A stretch of 64,000 nucleotides of DNA from Vibrio hepatarius (GTDB lineage: Bacteria; Pseudomonadota; Gammaproteobacteria; Enterobacterales; Vibrionaceae): contig NZ_LHPI01000008.1 in NCBI RefSeq assembly GCF_001274785.1, positions 62,001-126,000 on the forward strand. Reading direction: 5' to 3'. Under the pieces are notes generated by a model. It was not told the DNA's origin, did not search any database, and saw only the letters and a list, made by a program, of their open reading frames with translations. Below, piece by piece: positions 47,203 to 57,576 of this stretch. Each line of letters opens with the position of its first letter. The stretch's first letter is position 1. Both the position numbers and the translations under genes were made by a program.

Positions 47203-47922
47203 TTACTCGTTATCACCGAGCAACACAGAATCCAGTGCAATCAGCATCATGTCGTTAAAGGTGGTTTGACGCTCATCTGAGGTTGTCTGCTCGCCCGTCT
47301 TGATGTGGTCTGAAACGGTACAAATCGTCAGTGCCTTCGCACCGTATTCCGCGCATACACCGTAGATACCTGCCGCTTCCATTTCTACACCTACGATGCC
47401 GTATTTATCCATCACATCGAACATCTCTGGATCAGGCGTGTAGAACAGTTCAGCCGAGAACAGGTTACCCACTTTTACGTCGATGCCACGTGCTTTTGCC
47501 GCGTCTTCTGCAGCGCGAACCATTTTGTAATCCGCAATCGCAGCGAAGTCATGACCTTTAAAACGGATACGGTTCACTTTGGAATCGGTACACGCGCCCA
47601 TGCCAATCACAACGTCGCGTACTTTGATGTCTTCGTTCACCGCGCCGCAGCTACCGACACGGATAATTTTCTTCACACCAAAGTCTTTAATCAGCTCAGT
47701 GGCGTAGATAGAACAAGACGGGATACCCATACCGTGGCCCATCACAGAAACTTTGCGACCTTTGTACGTGCCAGTAAAGCCGAACATATTACGCACATCA
47801 CATACCTGAACGACGTCTTCGAGGAAGGTTTCTGCAATGTACTTGGCGCGCAACGGGTCACCTGGCATTAGAACAACGTCTGCAAATGCCCCCATTTCAG
47901 CATTAATATGTGGAGTTGCCAT
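47203..47922 (-). CDS. deoD: Purine-nucleoside phosphorylase DeoD
   Basis: DeoD phosphorolyses purine (deoxy)nucleosides to base and (deoxy)ribose 1-phosphate. The 239-residue hexameric-type protein has [17 protein letters not shown] and [11 protein letters not shown]. It is last in the deoC-A-B-D cluster but separated from deoB by a terminator-like hairpin. Confidence 0.96.
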   Translation of the reverse strand: MATPHINAEMGAFADVVLMPGDPLRAKYIAETFLEDVVQVCDVRNMFGFTGTYKGRKVSVMGHGMGIPSCSIYATELIKDFGVKKIIRVGSCGAVNEDIKVRDVVIGMGACTDSKVNRIRFKGHDFAAIADYKMVRAAEDAAKARGIDVKVGNLFSAELFYTPDPEMFDVMDKYGIVGVEMEAAGIYGVCAEYGAKALTICTVSDHIKTGEQTTSDERQTTFNDMMLIALDSVLLGDNE

Positions 47923-47947
47923 GTCTGTATATTCCTTATATCCGAAC

Positions 47948-47977
47948 TAAAAAAAGAGAGAGGCACAACGCCTCTCT
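47948..47977 (-). terminator. Intercistronic terminator between deoB and deoD
   Basis: AGAGAGGC (47957-47964) pairs with GCCTCTCT (47970-47977), and the minus strand continues CTTTTTTTAG. It could uncouple deoD from deoCAB. Confidence 0.8.
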
Positions 47978-47990
47978 ACTTAAGTCTCAA

Positions 47991-49211
47991 TTATAGAAAA
48001 TTCTTGCCGTAATCCATTGGCGAGATGTCAAAGTGGCTTGCCAAGGTTTGACCGATATCGGCAAACGTCTCGCGGCGGCCAAGCGAACCGGCTGGTACTT
48101 TTTTACCGTAAACAATCACTGGGATGTGCTCACGAGTATGGTCTGTACCTGGCCATGTTGGATCACAACCGTGGTCCGCAGTTAGGATCAGCACATCGTC
48201 TTCTTCCATCAGTTCGAGTACCTCGTTGATACGACCGTCAAAGTACTCAAGTGCTGCTGCGTAACCTGCTACATCACGGCGGTGACCGTACGCTGAGTCA
48301 AAGTCGACGAAGTTAGTGAAAACGATAGTGTCGTCACCCGCTTCTTTGATTTGCTCAAGTGTCGCTTCGAACAACGCAGGGATACCCGTTGCTTTGACTT
48401 TCTTGGTGATGCCGCAGTTCGCGTAGATATCGGCAATCTTACCGATAGAAACAACGTTACCTTGCTTCTCTTCAACCAGCTTTTGCAACACAGTTGCTGA
48501 CGGTGGCTCAACAGAAAGGTCGCGACGGTTACCTGTACGCTCAAATTGACCTTTACCCGGACCAATGAACGGACGCGCGATAACACGGCCGATGTTGTAA
48601 TCTTCTAGCTCTTCACGAGCGATTTGGCAAAGCTCTAGCAGACGGTCTAGGCCGAATGTCTCTTCATGACAAGCGATCTGGAATACAGAGTCTGCAGAGG
48701 TGTAGAAGATTGGCATGCCAGTCTTCATGTGCTCTTCACCTAAGTCATCCAGTACTTGCGTACCAGAAGCGTGGCAGTTACCAAGGAAACCGTCTAGGCC
48801 CGCACGTTCTAAAATGCGGTCTGTCAGCTCTTTCGGGAAGCTGTTGGTTTTGTCAGTGAAGTAACCCCAGTCAAACAGTACGGGTACACCAGCGATTTCC
48901 CAGTGACCAGACGGAGTATCTTTACCCGACGACAGCTCTGCTGCGTGACCGTATGCCCCGATGATCTCAACGTCTGCGTCTAAACCTGGAGCGAACTGGC
49001 CAGTTGATTCTTTATGTGCCATCGCTAAGCCAAGTTTTGACAAGTTAGGTAGCTTAAGTTCACCGCTACGCTCTGCGTTATCTGCCAAGCCGTTTGCACA
49101 TTGCTCAGCGATGTGCCCTAGTGTGTCTGAACCAACGTCACCAAATTTATCGGCGTCTGCTGATGCGCCAATACCGAATGAGTCTAGTACTAAAATAAAT
49201 GCTCTTTTCAT
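47991..49211 (-). CDS. deoB: Phosphopentomutase DeoB
   Basis: DeoB interconverts (deoxy)ribose 1- and 5-phosphate. The 406-residue alkaline-phosphatase-superfamily protein has the metal motifs LVLDSFGIG and [20 protein letters not shown]. It sits between deoA and deoD and supplies the substrate for DeoC. Confidence 0.96.
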   Translation of the reverse strand: MKRAFILVLDSFGIGASADADKFGDVGSDTLGHIAEQCANGLADNAERSGELKLPNLSKLGLAMAHKESTGQFAPGLDADVEIIGAYGHAAELSSGKDTPSGHWEIAGVPVLFDWGYFTDKTNSFPKELTDRILERAGLDGFLGNCHASGTQVLDDLGEEHMKTGMPIFYTSADSVFQIACHEETFGLDRLLELCQIAREELEDYNIGRVIARPFIGPGKGQFERTGNRRDLSVEPPSATVLQKLVEEKQGNVVSIGKIADIYANCGITKKVKATGIPALFEATLEQIKEAGDDTIVFTNFVDFDSAYGHRRDVAGYAAALEYFDGRINEVLELMEEDDVLILTADHGCDPTWPGTDHTREHIPVIVYGKKVPAGSLGRRETFADIGQTLASHFDISPMDYGKNFL

Positions 49212-49273
49212 TGCTCGTTCCTTAGGCCCACTCGGTAATAATTGGTATTAAGCAGGCCTTAATTTATAACTAA

Positions 49274-50602
49274 TTAAATATCTTCTGCGCGGATTTGGCG
49301 ATAAACCTCTGGGGTTGGTGTGTACTCACCACCGATTGTGATCGCTTTCTTCAATGCGTCTGCTGCTTCTTGCCACTGCTCTTCACTGCGCGCGTGGATA
49401 ATCGCTAGCGGTTTGTCGCTTGATGCTTCTTCGCCTAAACGGATGAAACCATCAAAACCCACCGCATAGTCAATCTTGTCGGTTGCAACGCGTCGACCGC
49501 CGCCCATAGCAACAACTGCCATGCCGATTGCACGAGTATCCATCGCAGAAACGATACCGTTCTGATCCGCGAATACTGGCTTGATGATCTCAGCTTTGTC
49601 TAAGTAGTTGTCGTAGTTTTCTACGAAATCAGCCGGACCACCTAAGCCTGCAACCATCTTACCGAAGCACTCAGCCGCTTTACCGTTGTCCAGTACTTCC
49701 ATCAGCTTCGCACGCGCGTCCTCAGTGTTGTCTGCCAGCTTACCTAGCACCAACATTTCTGCACACGACGCAAGTGTCACTTCAAGTAGACGAGGGTTAC
49801 GGTATTCACCCGTGAGGAAACGTACCGCTTCACGCACTTCAACCGCGTTACCTGCTGACGACGCAAGCACTTGGTTCATATCCGTTAGGATAGCGGTGGT
49901 CTTAGTACCTGCGCCATTCGCTACTGCAACGATAGACTTCGCTAGTTCTTCAGACGCTTCATAAGTCGGCATAAATGCACCAGAACCTACTTTTACGTCC
50001 ATAACCAGTGACTCAAGACCAGCTGCCAGTTTCTTAGACAGAATTGACGCGGTAATCAAAGAGATGTTGTCTACAGTAGCCGTGATGTCACGAGTGGCGT
50101 AAACACGTTTGTCTGCTGGTGCTAAGTCACCAGTTTGACCGATGATCGCGACACCGGCTTCTTTGGTTACATCACCAAACACTTCATTGGTTGGAGTAAT
50201 GTTGTAGCCAGGGATAGACTCTAGTTTGTCGAGTGTACCGCCAGTGTGACCCAAGCCACGGCCGGAGATCATTGGTACAAAACCACCACACGCTGCCACC
50301 ATAGGGCCAAGCATCAGTGAGGTGACGTCCCCAACGCCACCAGTTGAGTGTTTATCGACAATCGGGCCACCGAAGTTCTTGTGGCTCCAGTCAATCACCA
50401 TACCTGAATCGCGCATTGCACAAGTCAAAGCAATGCGTTCTGGCATCGTCATTTCGTTGAAAAAGATCGTCATTGCGAATGCAGCAATCTGACCTTCAGA
50501 GACGGTATTGTTCGCAACACCTTGAATAAAGAAATTGATTTCGTCGGCGGTAAGTTCTTCACCGTCGCGTTTTTTGCGAATGATTTCTTGAGGTAAGTAC
50601 AT
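49274..50602 (-). CDS. deoA: Thymidine phosphorylase DeoA
   Basis: DeoA cleaves thymidine and deoxyuridine to base and deoxyribose 1-phosphate. The 442-residue protein has the phosphate-binding KHSTGGVGD and the [18 protein letters not shown] signature of the pyrimidine phosphorylase family. It lies 62 nt upstream of deoB. Confidence 0.97.
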   Translation of the reverse strand: MYLPQEIIRKKRDGEELTADEINFFIQGVANNTVSEGQIAAFAMTIFFNEMTMPERIALTCAMRDSGMVIDWSHKNFGGPIVDKHSTGGVGDVTSLMLGPMVAACGGFVPMISGRGLGHTGGTLDKLESIPGYNITPTNEVFGDVTKEAGVAIIGQTGDLAPADKRVYATRDITATVDNISLITASILSKKLAAGLESLVMDVKVGSGAFMPTYEASEELAKSIVAVANGAGTKTTAILTDMNQVLASSAGNAVEVREAVRFLTGEYRNPRLLEVTLASCAEMLVLGKLADNTEDARAKLMEVLDNGKAAECFGKMVAGLGGPADFVENYDNYLDKAEIIKPVFADQNGIVSAMDTRAIGMAVVAMGGGRRVATDKIDYAVGFDGFIRLGEEASSDKPLAIIHARSEEQWQEAADALKKAITIGGEYTPTPEVYRQIRAEDI

Positions 50603-50696
50603 TAGATCCTCCCACGCTAAAGATAGCGATGGTTGTAAGGTAAAGAGGTAATGTGGAACGGTTTACACCGCTCCACCAAACAGACGTTAATTAGAA

Positions 50697-51473
50697 TTAA
50701 TATGCAGATGGATCTGCAGTTTCGTCTGTTACTTCTAATGTATTCAGTAGGTTAGTCAGTAGGCTTGACGCACCAAAACGGTAGTGGCGAGCATCAACCC
50801 AGCCATCACCTAGGATTTCGTCAGCCATGGCTAGGTAAGCCGCTGCATCTTCTGCAGTGCGTACGCCACCTGCTGGTTTGAAACCAACGGTTTCCGCTAC
50901 ACCCATATCACGAATCACTTCAAGCATCATGCGTGCGTATTCTGGTGTTGCGTTTACAGGCACTTTACCTGTTGAAGTTTTAATAAAGTCTGCACCCGCT
51001 TCGATACAGATTTGTGAAGCTTTCTTGATCAGTGCTTCTTCTTTTAGCTCACCTGTTTCGATGATCACTTTTAGAAGAATGTCACCACAAGCTTCTTTAC
51101 ATTGCTTAACCAGTTCGAAGCCTACTTTCTCATCACCCGCCATTAGGGCACGGTATGGGAAAACAACGTCGACTTCATCTGCACCGTAAGCCACAGCCGC
51201 TTTTGTTTCTGCTACTGCGATTTCGATGTCATCGTTACCGTGAGGGAAGTTAGTCACGGTTGCGATACGAATTTCTGGTGTACCTTGCTCACGAAGTGTC
51301 TTCTTAGCAATAGGAATAAAGCGAGGGTAAATACAAATTGCAGCTGTGTTACCTACTGCTGATTTTGCGTCATGACATAGAGAGATAACTTTCGCATCAG
51401 TGTCATCATCATTCAGCGTAGTTAGGTCCATAAGTTTAAGTGCACGTAGTGCTGCTGCTTTTAAATCGCTCAT
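50697..51473 (-). CDS. deoC: Deoxyribose-phosphate aldolase DeoC
   Basis: DeoC splits deoxyribose 5-phosphate to glyceraldehyde 3-phosphate and acetaldehyde. The 258-residue protein has the Schiff-base lysine in KTSTGKVPV and the second lysine in [10 protein letters not shown]. It is first of the deo genes; its 244-nt upstream region has a hairpin but no clear operator. Confidence 0.97.
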   Translation of the reverse strand: MSDLKAAALRALKLMDLTTLNDDDTDAKVISLCHDAKSAVGNTAAICIYPRFIPIAKKTLREQGTPEIRIATVTNFPHGNDDIEIAVAETKAAVAYGADEVDVVFPYRALMAGDEKVGFELVKQCKEACGDILLKVIIETGELKEEALIKKASQICIEAGADFIKTSTGKVPVNATPEYARMMLEVIRDMGVAETVGFKPAGGVRTAEDAAAYLAMADEILGDGWVDARHYRFGASSLLTNLLNTLEVTDETADPSAY

Positions 51474-51493
51474 TTCTATCTCCGATCAATATT

Positions 51494-51527
51494 CAAAAAA
51501 GTTACGGCCTTAATTCTGTTTTAAGGC
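51494..51527 (-). promoter_or_regulatory. Terminator-like hairpin in the deoC leader
   Basis: GCCTTAA (51507-51513) and TTAAGGC (51521-51527) form a 7-bp stem, followed on the minus strand by six bases and then TTTTTT, shortly before the deoC ribosome-binding site. It could attenuate deoC or be coincidence. Confidence 0.35.
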
Positions 51528-51717
51528 TGCATTCATTTATGAACGGACTTGGTTCCTTGAAGACTCGGTATATACAGCGAAAAATATACCAATTGCTATC
51601 CCTGTCACCGCACAGTACCAGTTTGGTCTATGGCACAACAATCTGCGATTGCGGTGTCTAACAGTTGGGGAAATCCCCCGTCACCAGCGTTAATCATACT
51701 CCATGTATCAATTATCG

Positions 51718-51888
51718 CTAGCTGAAAAACTTTTCAATAATCCATTGATAAGCTATGCCACCTAAGTAGACCCCTACTATGCCCATCACACCCGATAAAA
51801 CAGGCGGAGCCGGTATTGGCAACTTGATAGCGGAAAACAGGACTCCAACAACAAAACCCGCTAGGGTTGCGAGGATAACTTCATTCAT
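51718..51888 (-). CDS. XapX-domain membrane protein
   Basis: A 56-residue protein with two membrane helices and the XapX domain core (VVGVLFSAIKLPIPAPP). XapX proteins are small membrane proteins of unknown function, sometimes near xanthosine/nucleoside genes. AGGG lies ten bases before the 51888 ATG, which fixes the start within a longer frame to 51921. It lies between deoC and the nucleoside transporter. Confidence 0.82.
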   Translation of the reverse strand: MNEVILATLAGFVVGVLFSAIKLPIPAPPVLSGVMGIVGVYLGGIAYQWIIEKFFS

Positions 51889-51958
51889 AAGTTTTACCCT
51901 ACTTTCTATAGATATATACATTATAGATATTTGTCGCAGAACTGTAGTGGCTCATAGA

Positions 51959-52030
51959 GCGCAAACGGTTTGTATCTCAAAAAAGATTCTGTTCAACGTT
52001 TGCGCAGACTTACCTATCGCAAACGCTATG
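51959..52030 (-). promoter_or_regulatory. Cluster of three CGCAAACG half sites upstream of xapX
   Basis: CGCAAACG occurs at 51960-51967 and 52018-52025 on the plus strand and at 51997-52004 on the minus strand, within 66 bp. The first is part of a CAAACGGTTTG palindrome. They resemble LacI-family (PurR or CytR) half sites, and the middle one shares TTxAACGTTTGCG with the ompK upstream region. Confidence 0.5.
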
Positions 52031-52116
52031 TGTTTGGTTGTCTGAAACCAGTACAGACAATGTTTGAGTACTTAACTAAATCAAAGCCAAGTCATCTCCG
52101 TTTTCAAAATAGTTAG

Positions 52117-52220
52117 TGTGAGAGCAAGGCAACAAGGATTCGAATCCCCGGGAGCTTAGCTCGCTAAGTGACTGGGGTGAGAAACCGACGTTAACGTAGC
52201 TATCGCGCTAAATATGCAGA
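52117..52220 (+). repeat. Degenerate ERIC-like intergenic repeat
   Basis: The core GAATCCCCGGGAGCTTA (52142-52158) followed by CTAAGTGACTGGGGTGAG (52164-52181) matches the centre of the enterobacterial ERIC repeat, whose core is GAATCCCCAGGAGCTTA, then AAGTGACTGGGGTGAG. The outer arms have decayed and the right end runs into the transporter terminator. ERIC elements are non-coding and can fold into long hairpins when transcribed. Confidence 0.8.
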
Positions 52221-52224
52221 AAAC

Positions 52225-52265
52225 GAAAAAGCCCCGTAGCACACAACGTGTGACTACGGGGCTTT
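52225..52265 (-). terminator. Terminator after the nucleoside transporter gene
   Basis: AAGCCCCGTAG (52229-52239) pairs with CTACGGGGCTT (52254-52264), extended by CACA/TGTG; the minus strand continues TTTCG. Confidence 0.88.
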
Positions 52266-52305
52266 GTAAAACGGCGTCTATATATTCTTTCTCTTAACTA
52301 CGTAA

Positions 52306-53568
52306 TTAGAAAGATAGGAAGAAGCCAGCGATTGTCGCCGCCATTAGGTTAGATAGCGTACCAGCACAAACCGCTTTAACACCCATACGAGCGATGTCGT
52401 GACGACGGTTTGGCGCTAGACCACCTAGACCACCTAGTAGAATCGCGATAGAAGAAAGGTTTGCGAAACCACATAGAGCGAACGAGATGATTGCTGCTGT
52501 CTTCTCAGACATTACTGCACCTGTTGCCGCAACAATTTGAGCGTTTTCACCAACGTAAGGTACAAAGTTTAGGTAAGCTACGAATTCGTTAACAACCAGT
52601 TTCTGACCGATGAACGAGCCAGCGAGTGTTGCTTCTTCCCATGGCACACCGATTAGGAATGCTAGAGGAGAGAATAGGTAGCCTAGAATGATTTCTAGAG
52701 TTAGCTCAGGCATACCGAACCAACCGCCAACGCCACCTAGGATACCGTTGATTAGCGCGATTAGACCGATGAACGCGAGTAGCATTGCACCAACGTTTAG
52801 AGCAAGTTGTAGACCAACAGATGCACCGCCAGCTGCTGCATCGATAACGTTAGCAGGCTTGTCGTCGCCACCGTCGATATCAGCACCTAGATCTTCATCT
52901 GGAGTGTCAGTTTCTGGCTTGATGATCTTAGCGAATAGTAGACCACCTGGAGCCGCCATGAATGATGCTGCAACTAGGTATTCTAGTGGAACACCCATTG
53001 ACGCGTAGCCTGCTAGTACACCACCAGCAACAGACGCTAGACCACCACACATTACTGCAAATAGCTCAGACTGAGTCATCTTAGGAACAAACGGACGAAC
53101 CACTAGAGGTGCTTCTGTTTGACCTACGAAAATGTTAGCTGCTGCAGACATAGACTCGGCACGTGAAGTACCTAGTGCTTTTTGTAGACCACCACCAAGA
53201 ATCTTGATAACCCATTGCATAACGCCTACGTAGTAAAGCACAGAAATTAGCGATGAGAAGAAGATTAGCGTTGGAAGTACTTGGAACGCGAAAATGAAAC
53301 CGATACCGTCAACTGAGAAGTTAACTAGGCTACCGAATAGGAAACCAGTACCGTCTTTACCGTAGTCGATAACGTTCTGTACACCCGCTGAGAAACCAGC
53401 TAGAAGGTCACGACCCCATGGTACGTAAAGAACGAAACCACCGATGATGAATTGAATAGCGAAAGCGCCACCCACAGTTCTTAGATTGATAGCTTTGCGG
53501 TTATCAGACAGTAGTAATGCAATTCCTAGCAATACTGCCATACCGACTAGGCTCATAAACAGGCTCAT
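52306..53568 (-). CDS. Concentrative nucleoside transporter (NupC/CNT family)
   Basis: A 420-residue membrane protein of the CNT family, which imports nucleosides with Na+ or H+. It has the nucleoside-binding GQTEAPLVVRPF and the second helical-hairpin region NEFVAYLNF. It closely resembles the structurally known V. cholerae CNT, which is Na+-coupled. Position beside xapX and the deo genes indicates nucleoside uptake for catabolism. Confidence 0.95.
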   Translation of the reverse strand: MSLFMSLVGMAVLLGIALLLSDNRKAINLRTVGGAFAIQFIIGGFVLYVPWGRDLLAGFSAGVQNVIDYGKDGTGFLFGSLVNFSVDGIGFIFAFQVLPTLIFFSSLISVLYYVGVMQWVIKILGGGLQKALGTSRAESMSAAANIFVGQTEAPLVVRPFVPKMTQSELFAVMCGGLASVAGGVLAGYASMGVPLEYLVAASFMAAPGGLLFAKIIKPETDTPDEDLGADIDGGDDKPANVIDAAAGGASVGLQLALNVGAMLLAFIGLIALINGILGGVGGWFGMPELTLEIILGYLFSPLAFLIGVPWEEATLAGSFIGQKLVVNEFVAYLNFVPYVGENAQIVAATGAVMSEKTAAIISFALCGFANLSSIAILLGGLGGLAPNRRHDIARMGVKAVCAGTLSNLMAATIAGFFLSF

Positions 53569-53773
53569 AGTTTATGACTTCCTTATATGTTATTTGTTGG
53601 CGTGTTACAAAAATGGAGCTCAAAAGCAGGCGCAATTATACTCATCCGTCCATTGAGAAAGTAATGCCGCGTTCACAGTTTCTGATAAGATTCATCATGG
53701 ATTCACTCGACAACGTGAGTCAGATCTCCTTTTACTGTATATGCAATCAAAATATGCCAAATTTCTTTGGATT

Positions 53774-54547
53774 TTATTCACAGATACCGAACAGTGAACT
53801 GCTATTTTCCCAGAGCTTTCGGGCAATCGTTTGCCTAGAGTCTTCTTTCAATTCAGCCAAAGACGCTAAGACTTCACTTAGTAGTTTAGGGTGATTATTT
53901 TTACCTTGATAACCATTTAGTGGCATATCTGGTGAATCTGTCTCTAAGATCAAACTATCCAGTGGTAATTTTGCAATCGCTTGCCGAGTTTTGTTTGCTC
54001 GCGGATAGGTAATCACGCCACCAACACCAATGCAGAATCCAAGATCGACATATTGCATCGCTTGCTGGTAGCTTCCGGCGAAACCGTGGATCACGCCGCG
54101 GTCAGTAAACTTATGCTGCTTAAGTAACTGGATTAAGCGGTTATGTGTTTTTCTGCTGTGAAGTATCAAGGGCTTTTGGAACGTTTTCGCCAGTTCGATT
54201 TGTGCGATAAACATTTGCTCTTGTAAATCCTTGTCCACCGCAACCATTCCATCTAGGCCACATTCCCCAACTGCGACACAACGTGCATGATGTTCGCCAA
54301 GCAAACGTTCCAATGCACGTAAATGAGCCGGACTATTGCCATCAAGAAAGTAAGGATGAAACCCCAAAGCAAAATAGATTTCGCTGTAGCGATGTGACAG
54401 TTCGAGTAGTGTTTGCCAGTTACTTGGCCCAATCGCAGGGATTAGAAATCGCTCAACTCCTTGCGCTTTTGCTTGTGCTATGTGGTAAGGAAAGTTGGTA
54501 GAAAATGGCTCGAAGTCAAAATGGCAATGGGTATCAAAAAGGCGCAT
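53774..54547 (-). CDS. TatD-family metal-dependent hydrolase YjjV
   Basis: A 257-residue TatD-like amidohydrolase with the metal motifs FDTHCHFD, GECGLDG, LHSRKTHN and ETDSPDMPLNG. TatD proteins have DNase activity; YjjV is near the deo operon in E. coli as here. Its ATG shares a base with the stop of a 46-codon gene upstream (TAATG). Confidence 0.92.
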   Translation of the reverse strand: MRLFDTHCHFDFEPFSTNFPYHIAQAKAQGVERFLIPAIGPSNWQTLLELSHRYSEIYFALGFHPYFLDGNSPAHLRALERLLGEHHARCVAVGECGLDGMVAVDKDLQEQMFIAQIELAKTFQKPLILHSRKTHNRLIQLLKQHKFTDRGVIHGFAGSYQQAMQYVDLGFCIGVGGVITYPRANKTRQAIAKLPLDSLILETDSPDMPLNGYQGKNNHPKLLSEVLASLAELKEDSRQTIARKLWENSSSLFGICE

Positions 54548-54687
54548 TACTGCTGCGCCTTTTTCGAGGTTTCATGGGTCGGGTCTTTGCGGTAGGGAAC
54601 ACAACTTCGTTTGTTCTCAGGTGTTAGCCCCATGGACAGACACCAAGCATCGTACTTCGCGATTAAGCGTTTAAACCAAGCGATCAT
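54547..54687 (-). CDS. DUF5363-like small protein
   Basis: A 46-residue frame starting MIAWFKRLIAKYDAW, then GLTPENKRSCVPYRKDP, matches my memory of the DUF5363 family of small Vibrio/Shewanella proteins. AGGGAGGTAGGTC precedes the ATG, a strong Shine-Dalgarno. It lies 15 nt after yaaA and overlaps yjjV by one base, so yaaA, this gene and yjjV look like one operon. Function is unknown. Confidence 0.85.
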   Translation of the reverse strand: MIAWFKRLIAKYDAWCLSMGLTPENKRSCVPYRKDPTHETSKKAQQ

Positions 54688-54702
54688 GACCTACCTCCCT
54701 GA

Positions 54703-55476
54703 TTATTGCTCTTCTCGTTTGAAGACCAACTCTGTTGGTGTCGACTCTTGTTCTACAAAGTAATAGCCCGCGGTATCGAACTTGGTCAAATCCGCAACGC
54801 TAGAAATACGATTTTCAATGATGTAACGCGCCATCATGCCACGCGCCTTCTTAGCGTAGAAGCTGATCACCTTGTATTGGCCTTTCTTGCAGTCTTTAAA
54901 TACCGGCGTAATCACCTGAGCGTCGAGCGCTTTTGGTTTCACCGCTTTAAAGTACTCGTTCGACGCTAAGTTAATCAGTACATTATCACCTTGTTCTGCG
55001 ATCGCTTGATTGAGTTTATCAGTAATCACATTACCCCAGAACTGGTACAAGTTGGTGCCTTTCTCATTCGCTAGTTTGGTGCCCATTTCCAATCGGTATG
55101 GTTGCATCAAATCAAGTGGCTTCAGCAAACCGTACAGCCCAGACAACATACGTAGATGCTTTTGTGCGTAGTCGAAATCTTCTTCTGAGAGTGTTTCTGC
55201 GTCTAGCCCAGTATAGACATCTCCTTTGAATGCGAAGATTGCCTGACGCGAGTTGTCCGTCGTGAAAGTTTCGCTCCACTCCTGGAAACGACCTACGTTG
55301 AGGTCAGCTATCTTGTCGCTAACTTTCATCAAACTTGCCACGTCAGCAGGCGTCAACTTACGACAAACGTCGATCAACTGCTTTGAATACTCAACAAGTT
55401 CAGGTTGAGTGTATTTTTCCGTCGCCAGAGGAGATTCGTAATCTAAGGTCTTTGCTGGAGAAACTACAATTAACAT
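54703..55476 (-). CDS. yaaA: Peroxide-stress protein YaaA
   Basis: YaaA (DUF328) lowers intracellular free iron and protects DNA during peroxide stress. The 257-residue protein begins [12 protein letters not shown] and has the conserved [23 protein letters not shown] and [13 protein letters not shown] segments. It is the first gene of a short minus-strand run with the DUF5363-like gene and yjjV. Confidence 0.95.
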   Translation of the reverse strand: MLIVVSPAKTLDYESPLATEKYTQPELVEYSKQLIDVCRKLTPADVASLMKVSDKIADLNVGRFQEWSETFTTDNSRQAIFAFKGDVYTGLDAETLSEEDFDYAQKHLRMLSGLYGLLKPLDLMQPYRLEMGTKLANEKGTNLYQFWGNVITDKLNQAIAEQGDNVLINLASNEYFKAVKPKALDAQVITPVFKDCKKGQYKVISFYAKKARGMMARYIIENRISSVADLTKFDTAGYYFVEQESTPTELVFKREEQ

Positions 55477-55518
55477 GACTTTACTCTTATCTTTCTATTT
55501 TTACTGACTCTAGGGTAC

Positions 55519-55551
55519 AAAAAAAGCCGCGCAATGTCTGCACGGCTTTTT
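55519..55551 (-). terminator. Terminator after the sodium:alanine symporter gene
   Basis: AAAGCCG (55523-55529) pairs with CGGCTTT (55543-55549), extended by GCA/TGC with one unpaired base; the minus strand continues TTTTTGTACC. Confidence 0.75.
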
Positions 55552-55576
55552 GAATCGTATTAATAGCTAACGGCTA

Positions 55577-57007
55577 TTATTTCTTCTCGGTGTTATCCCA
55601 GATGCCATCTTCAAGCTGAGATTTAAGCTCAGGGAAATCATTTGAATCAAATGTTGGTACTTTGCCTGCTTGTAGCTGCTGGTTGTAGTCTTTCGCCAGT
55701 TTAATCACGATACCCGACAGTAGAATAATCGCGACTAAGTTAACGATCGCCATCAGACCCATCGATACGTCAGCAAGTGCCCAAACAATCGGTAGCGCTG
55801 CAACCGAACCAAACATCACCATAGCCAGAACAACTAGACGGAATACGCTGATACCCGCTTTGTGGTTATGCTCTAGGAAGATAAGGTTGGTTTCTGCGTA
55901 CGAGTAGTTGGCAATGATTGAAGTAAACGCGAAGAAGAAAATCGCTACCGCAACAAACACACTACCCCAATCACCGACTTGTGAGCTCAACGCGCTTTGC
56001 GTCAATTCGATACCAGTTACTTCACCGTGTGGTACGTACTCACCTGACATCAGGATGATCGCCACCGTCGCTGAACAGATTACGATGGTATCGGTGAAAA
56101 CGCCCAGCATTTGCACGTAACCTTGTGACGCAGGGTGCGGCGGATACGGAGTTGCCGATGCTGCCGCGTTTGGCGCAGAACCCATACCCGCTTCGTTCGA
56201 GAACAGACCGCGCTTGATACCGTTGATCATCGCTTGCGCGATTGCGTAACCTAGACCACCCGCAGCTGCTTCTTGCAGGCCGAACGCGCTCTTGAAGATT
56301 AGGCTTAGTACTGCTGGCAGTTTCTCGATGTTCATAAACATCACAAACAGTGCCAACGCAAGGTACGCCAAAGCCATCGCTGGAACGATCATCTCTGCTA
56401 CGCGAGCGATACGCTTAATACCACCGAAGATAACCACAGCAGACAATAGAACCACTGTGATACCTACGTACATTTTATCCCAACCGAATGCGGTGTTCAT
56501 TGCACCAGCGATTGAGTTAGCTTGTACTGCGTTAAATACCAAACCAAATGCGATAATTAGGAATACTGAGAACAGCACACCCATCCAGCGCATACCCAGA
56601 CCTTTTTCCATGTAGTAAGCTGGGCCGCCACGGTAGTTACCGTCATCATCTTTGGTTTTGTATAACTGTGCCAGAGTGCTCTCAGCGAACGACGTCGCCA
56701 TACCTAGCATGGCGATCAGCCACATCCAGAAAATCGCACCAGGGCCACCAGCGGTTAAAGCAACCGCAACACCTGCCATGTTACCTGTACCAACACGAGC
56801 AGCAAGACTAGTACAAAGAGCTTGGAAAGAAGAGATACCAGCACTGTCTGCTTTACGGCTATTTTTTAGAACAGAAAACATGTGGCCGAAATGACGGAAT
56901 TGGATAAATCCAAGTCTTACTGTGAAGTAAATACCGACACCGACTAAAAGATAAACAAGAACAGAACCCCAGAGTAGGTCGTTCATTAAATTGATTAAGT
57001 CTGTCAT
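55577..57007 (-). CDS. Sodium:alanine/glycine symporter (AGCS family)
   Basis: A 476-residue AGCS protein with about ten helices that imports alanine or glycine with Na+. Motifs are LCTSLAARVGTGNMAGVA, GGPGAIFWMW and GLFSNEAGMGSAPNAAA. I start at 57007 (MTDLINL) behind GAGG; the frame extends to 57079. I looked for the glycine riboswitch known upstream of a V. cholerae homologue and do not see it here. Confidence 0.93.
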   Translation of the reverse strand: MTDLINLMNDLLWGSVLVYLLVGVGIYFTVRLGFIQFRHFGHMFSVLKNSRKADSAGISSFQALCTSLAARVGTGNMAGVAVALTAGGPGAIFWMWLIAMLGMATSFAESTLAQLYKTKDDDGNYRGGPAYYMEKGLGMRWMGVLFSVFLIIAFGLVFNAVQANSIAGAMNTAFGWDKMYVGITVVLLSAVVIFGGIKRIARVAEMIVPAMALAYLALALFVMFMNIEKLPAVLSLIFKSAFGLQEAAAGGLGYAIAQAMINGIKRGLFSNEAGMGSAPNAAASATPYPPHPASQGYVQMLGVFTDTIVICSATVAIILMSGEYVPHGEVTGIELTQSALSSQVGDWGSVFVAVAIFFFAFTSIIANYSYAETNLIFLEHNHKAGISVFRLVVLAMVMFGSVAALPIVWALADVSMGLMAIVNLVAIILLSGIVIKLAKDYNQQLQAGKVPTFDSNDFPELKSQLEDGIWDNTEKK

Positions 57008-57576
57008 AAGATCCTCATATTTGAGTGTTCGCTGATCTCTGCTTCCCAGCCATCCATCCAGTTGCAAACTAAGTGTCAATGATGCTTAGTATTTTTAAGT
57101 TTAATTTTTGTGCAACTAAGATATGTAAAAAGAGCCTCATGCTTCCGTTTTACGTATCAGCGTATTTTTGACGGGCGGATAATGCAGCCAAGCAAGGCAA
57201 AAATCAATATGCAACCATTTGCTTTTCAGTGTTATTTTTCACTATAAAATCACCATTAATTAACACAACTCCGAACAACAAAAGCACAAACCTGGAACAT
57301 TAACATTAAAAATTAACAACAATACCAATCATTATATAAAATAAAGAACATCATTCTGATTAGTACTCTAAACACCTGACGCGCCAAGCGTTCGCGCTCC
57401 ACCAATCGCTAAGCAAACCCTCGTTAAGGGTGTTGTTTCCCCACGAGTGTAACAACTTATTGCATAGACTACTGGTCTGATGAATTTACACACACCTGAT
57501 TAACAAACCGATTAGGTAAATTTAATCGTTACCGTGAGCTCGTTCGTACAAAAAAACAGCAATTAAAACGACAAAA
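57008..57576. other. Long AT-rich intergenic region
   Basis: About 570 bp between the divergent symporter and DUF3545 genes. It holds A/T-rich runs and no CDS or RNA gene I can support; the symporter promoter must be here. Confidence 0.6.

Noticed and set aside
57008..57400. Glycine riboswitch upstream of the sodium:alanine symporter
   Set aside because: A related V. cholerae gene has one, so I looked for the conserved core on the minus strand and found none.
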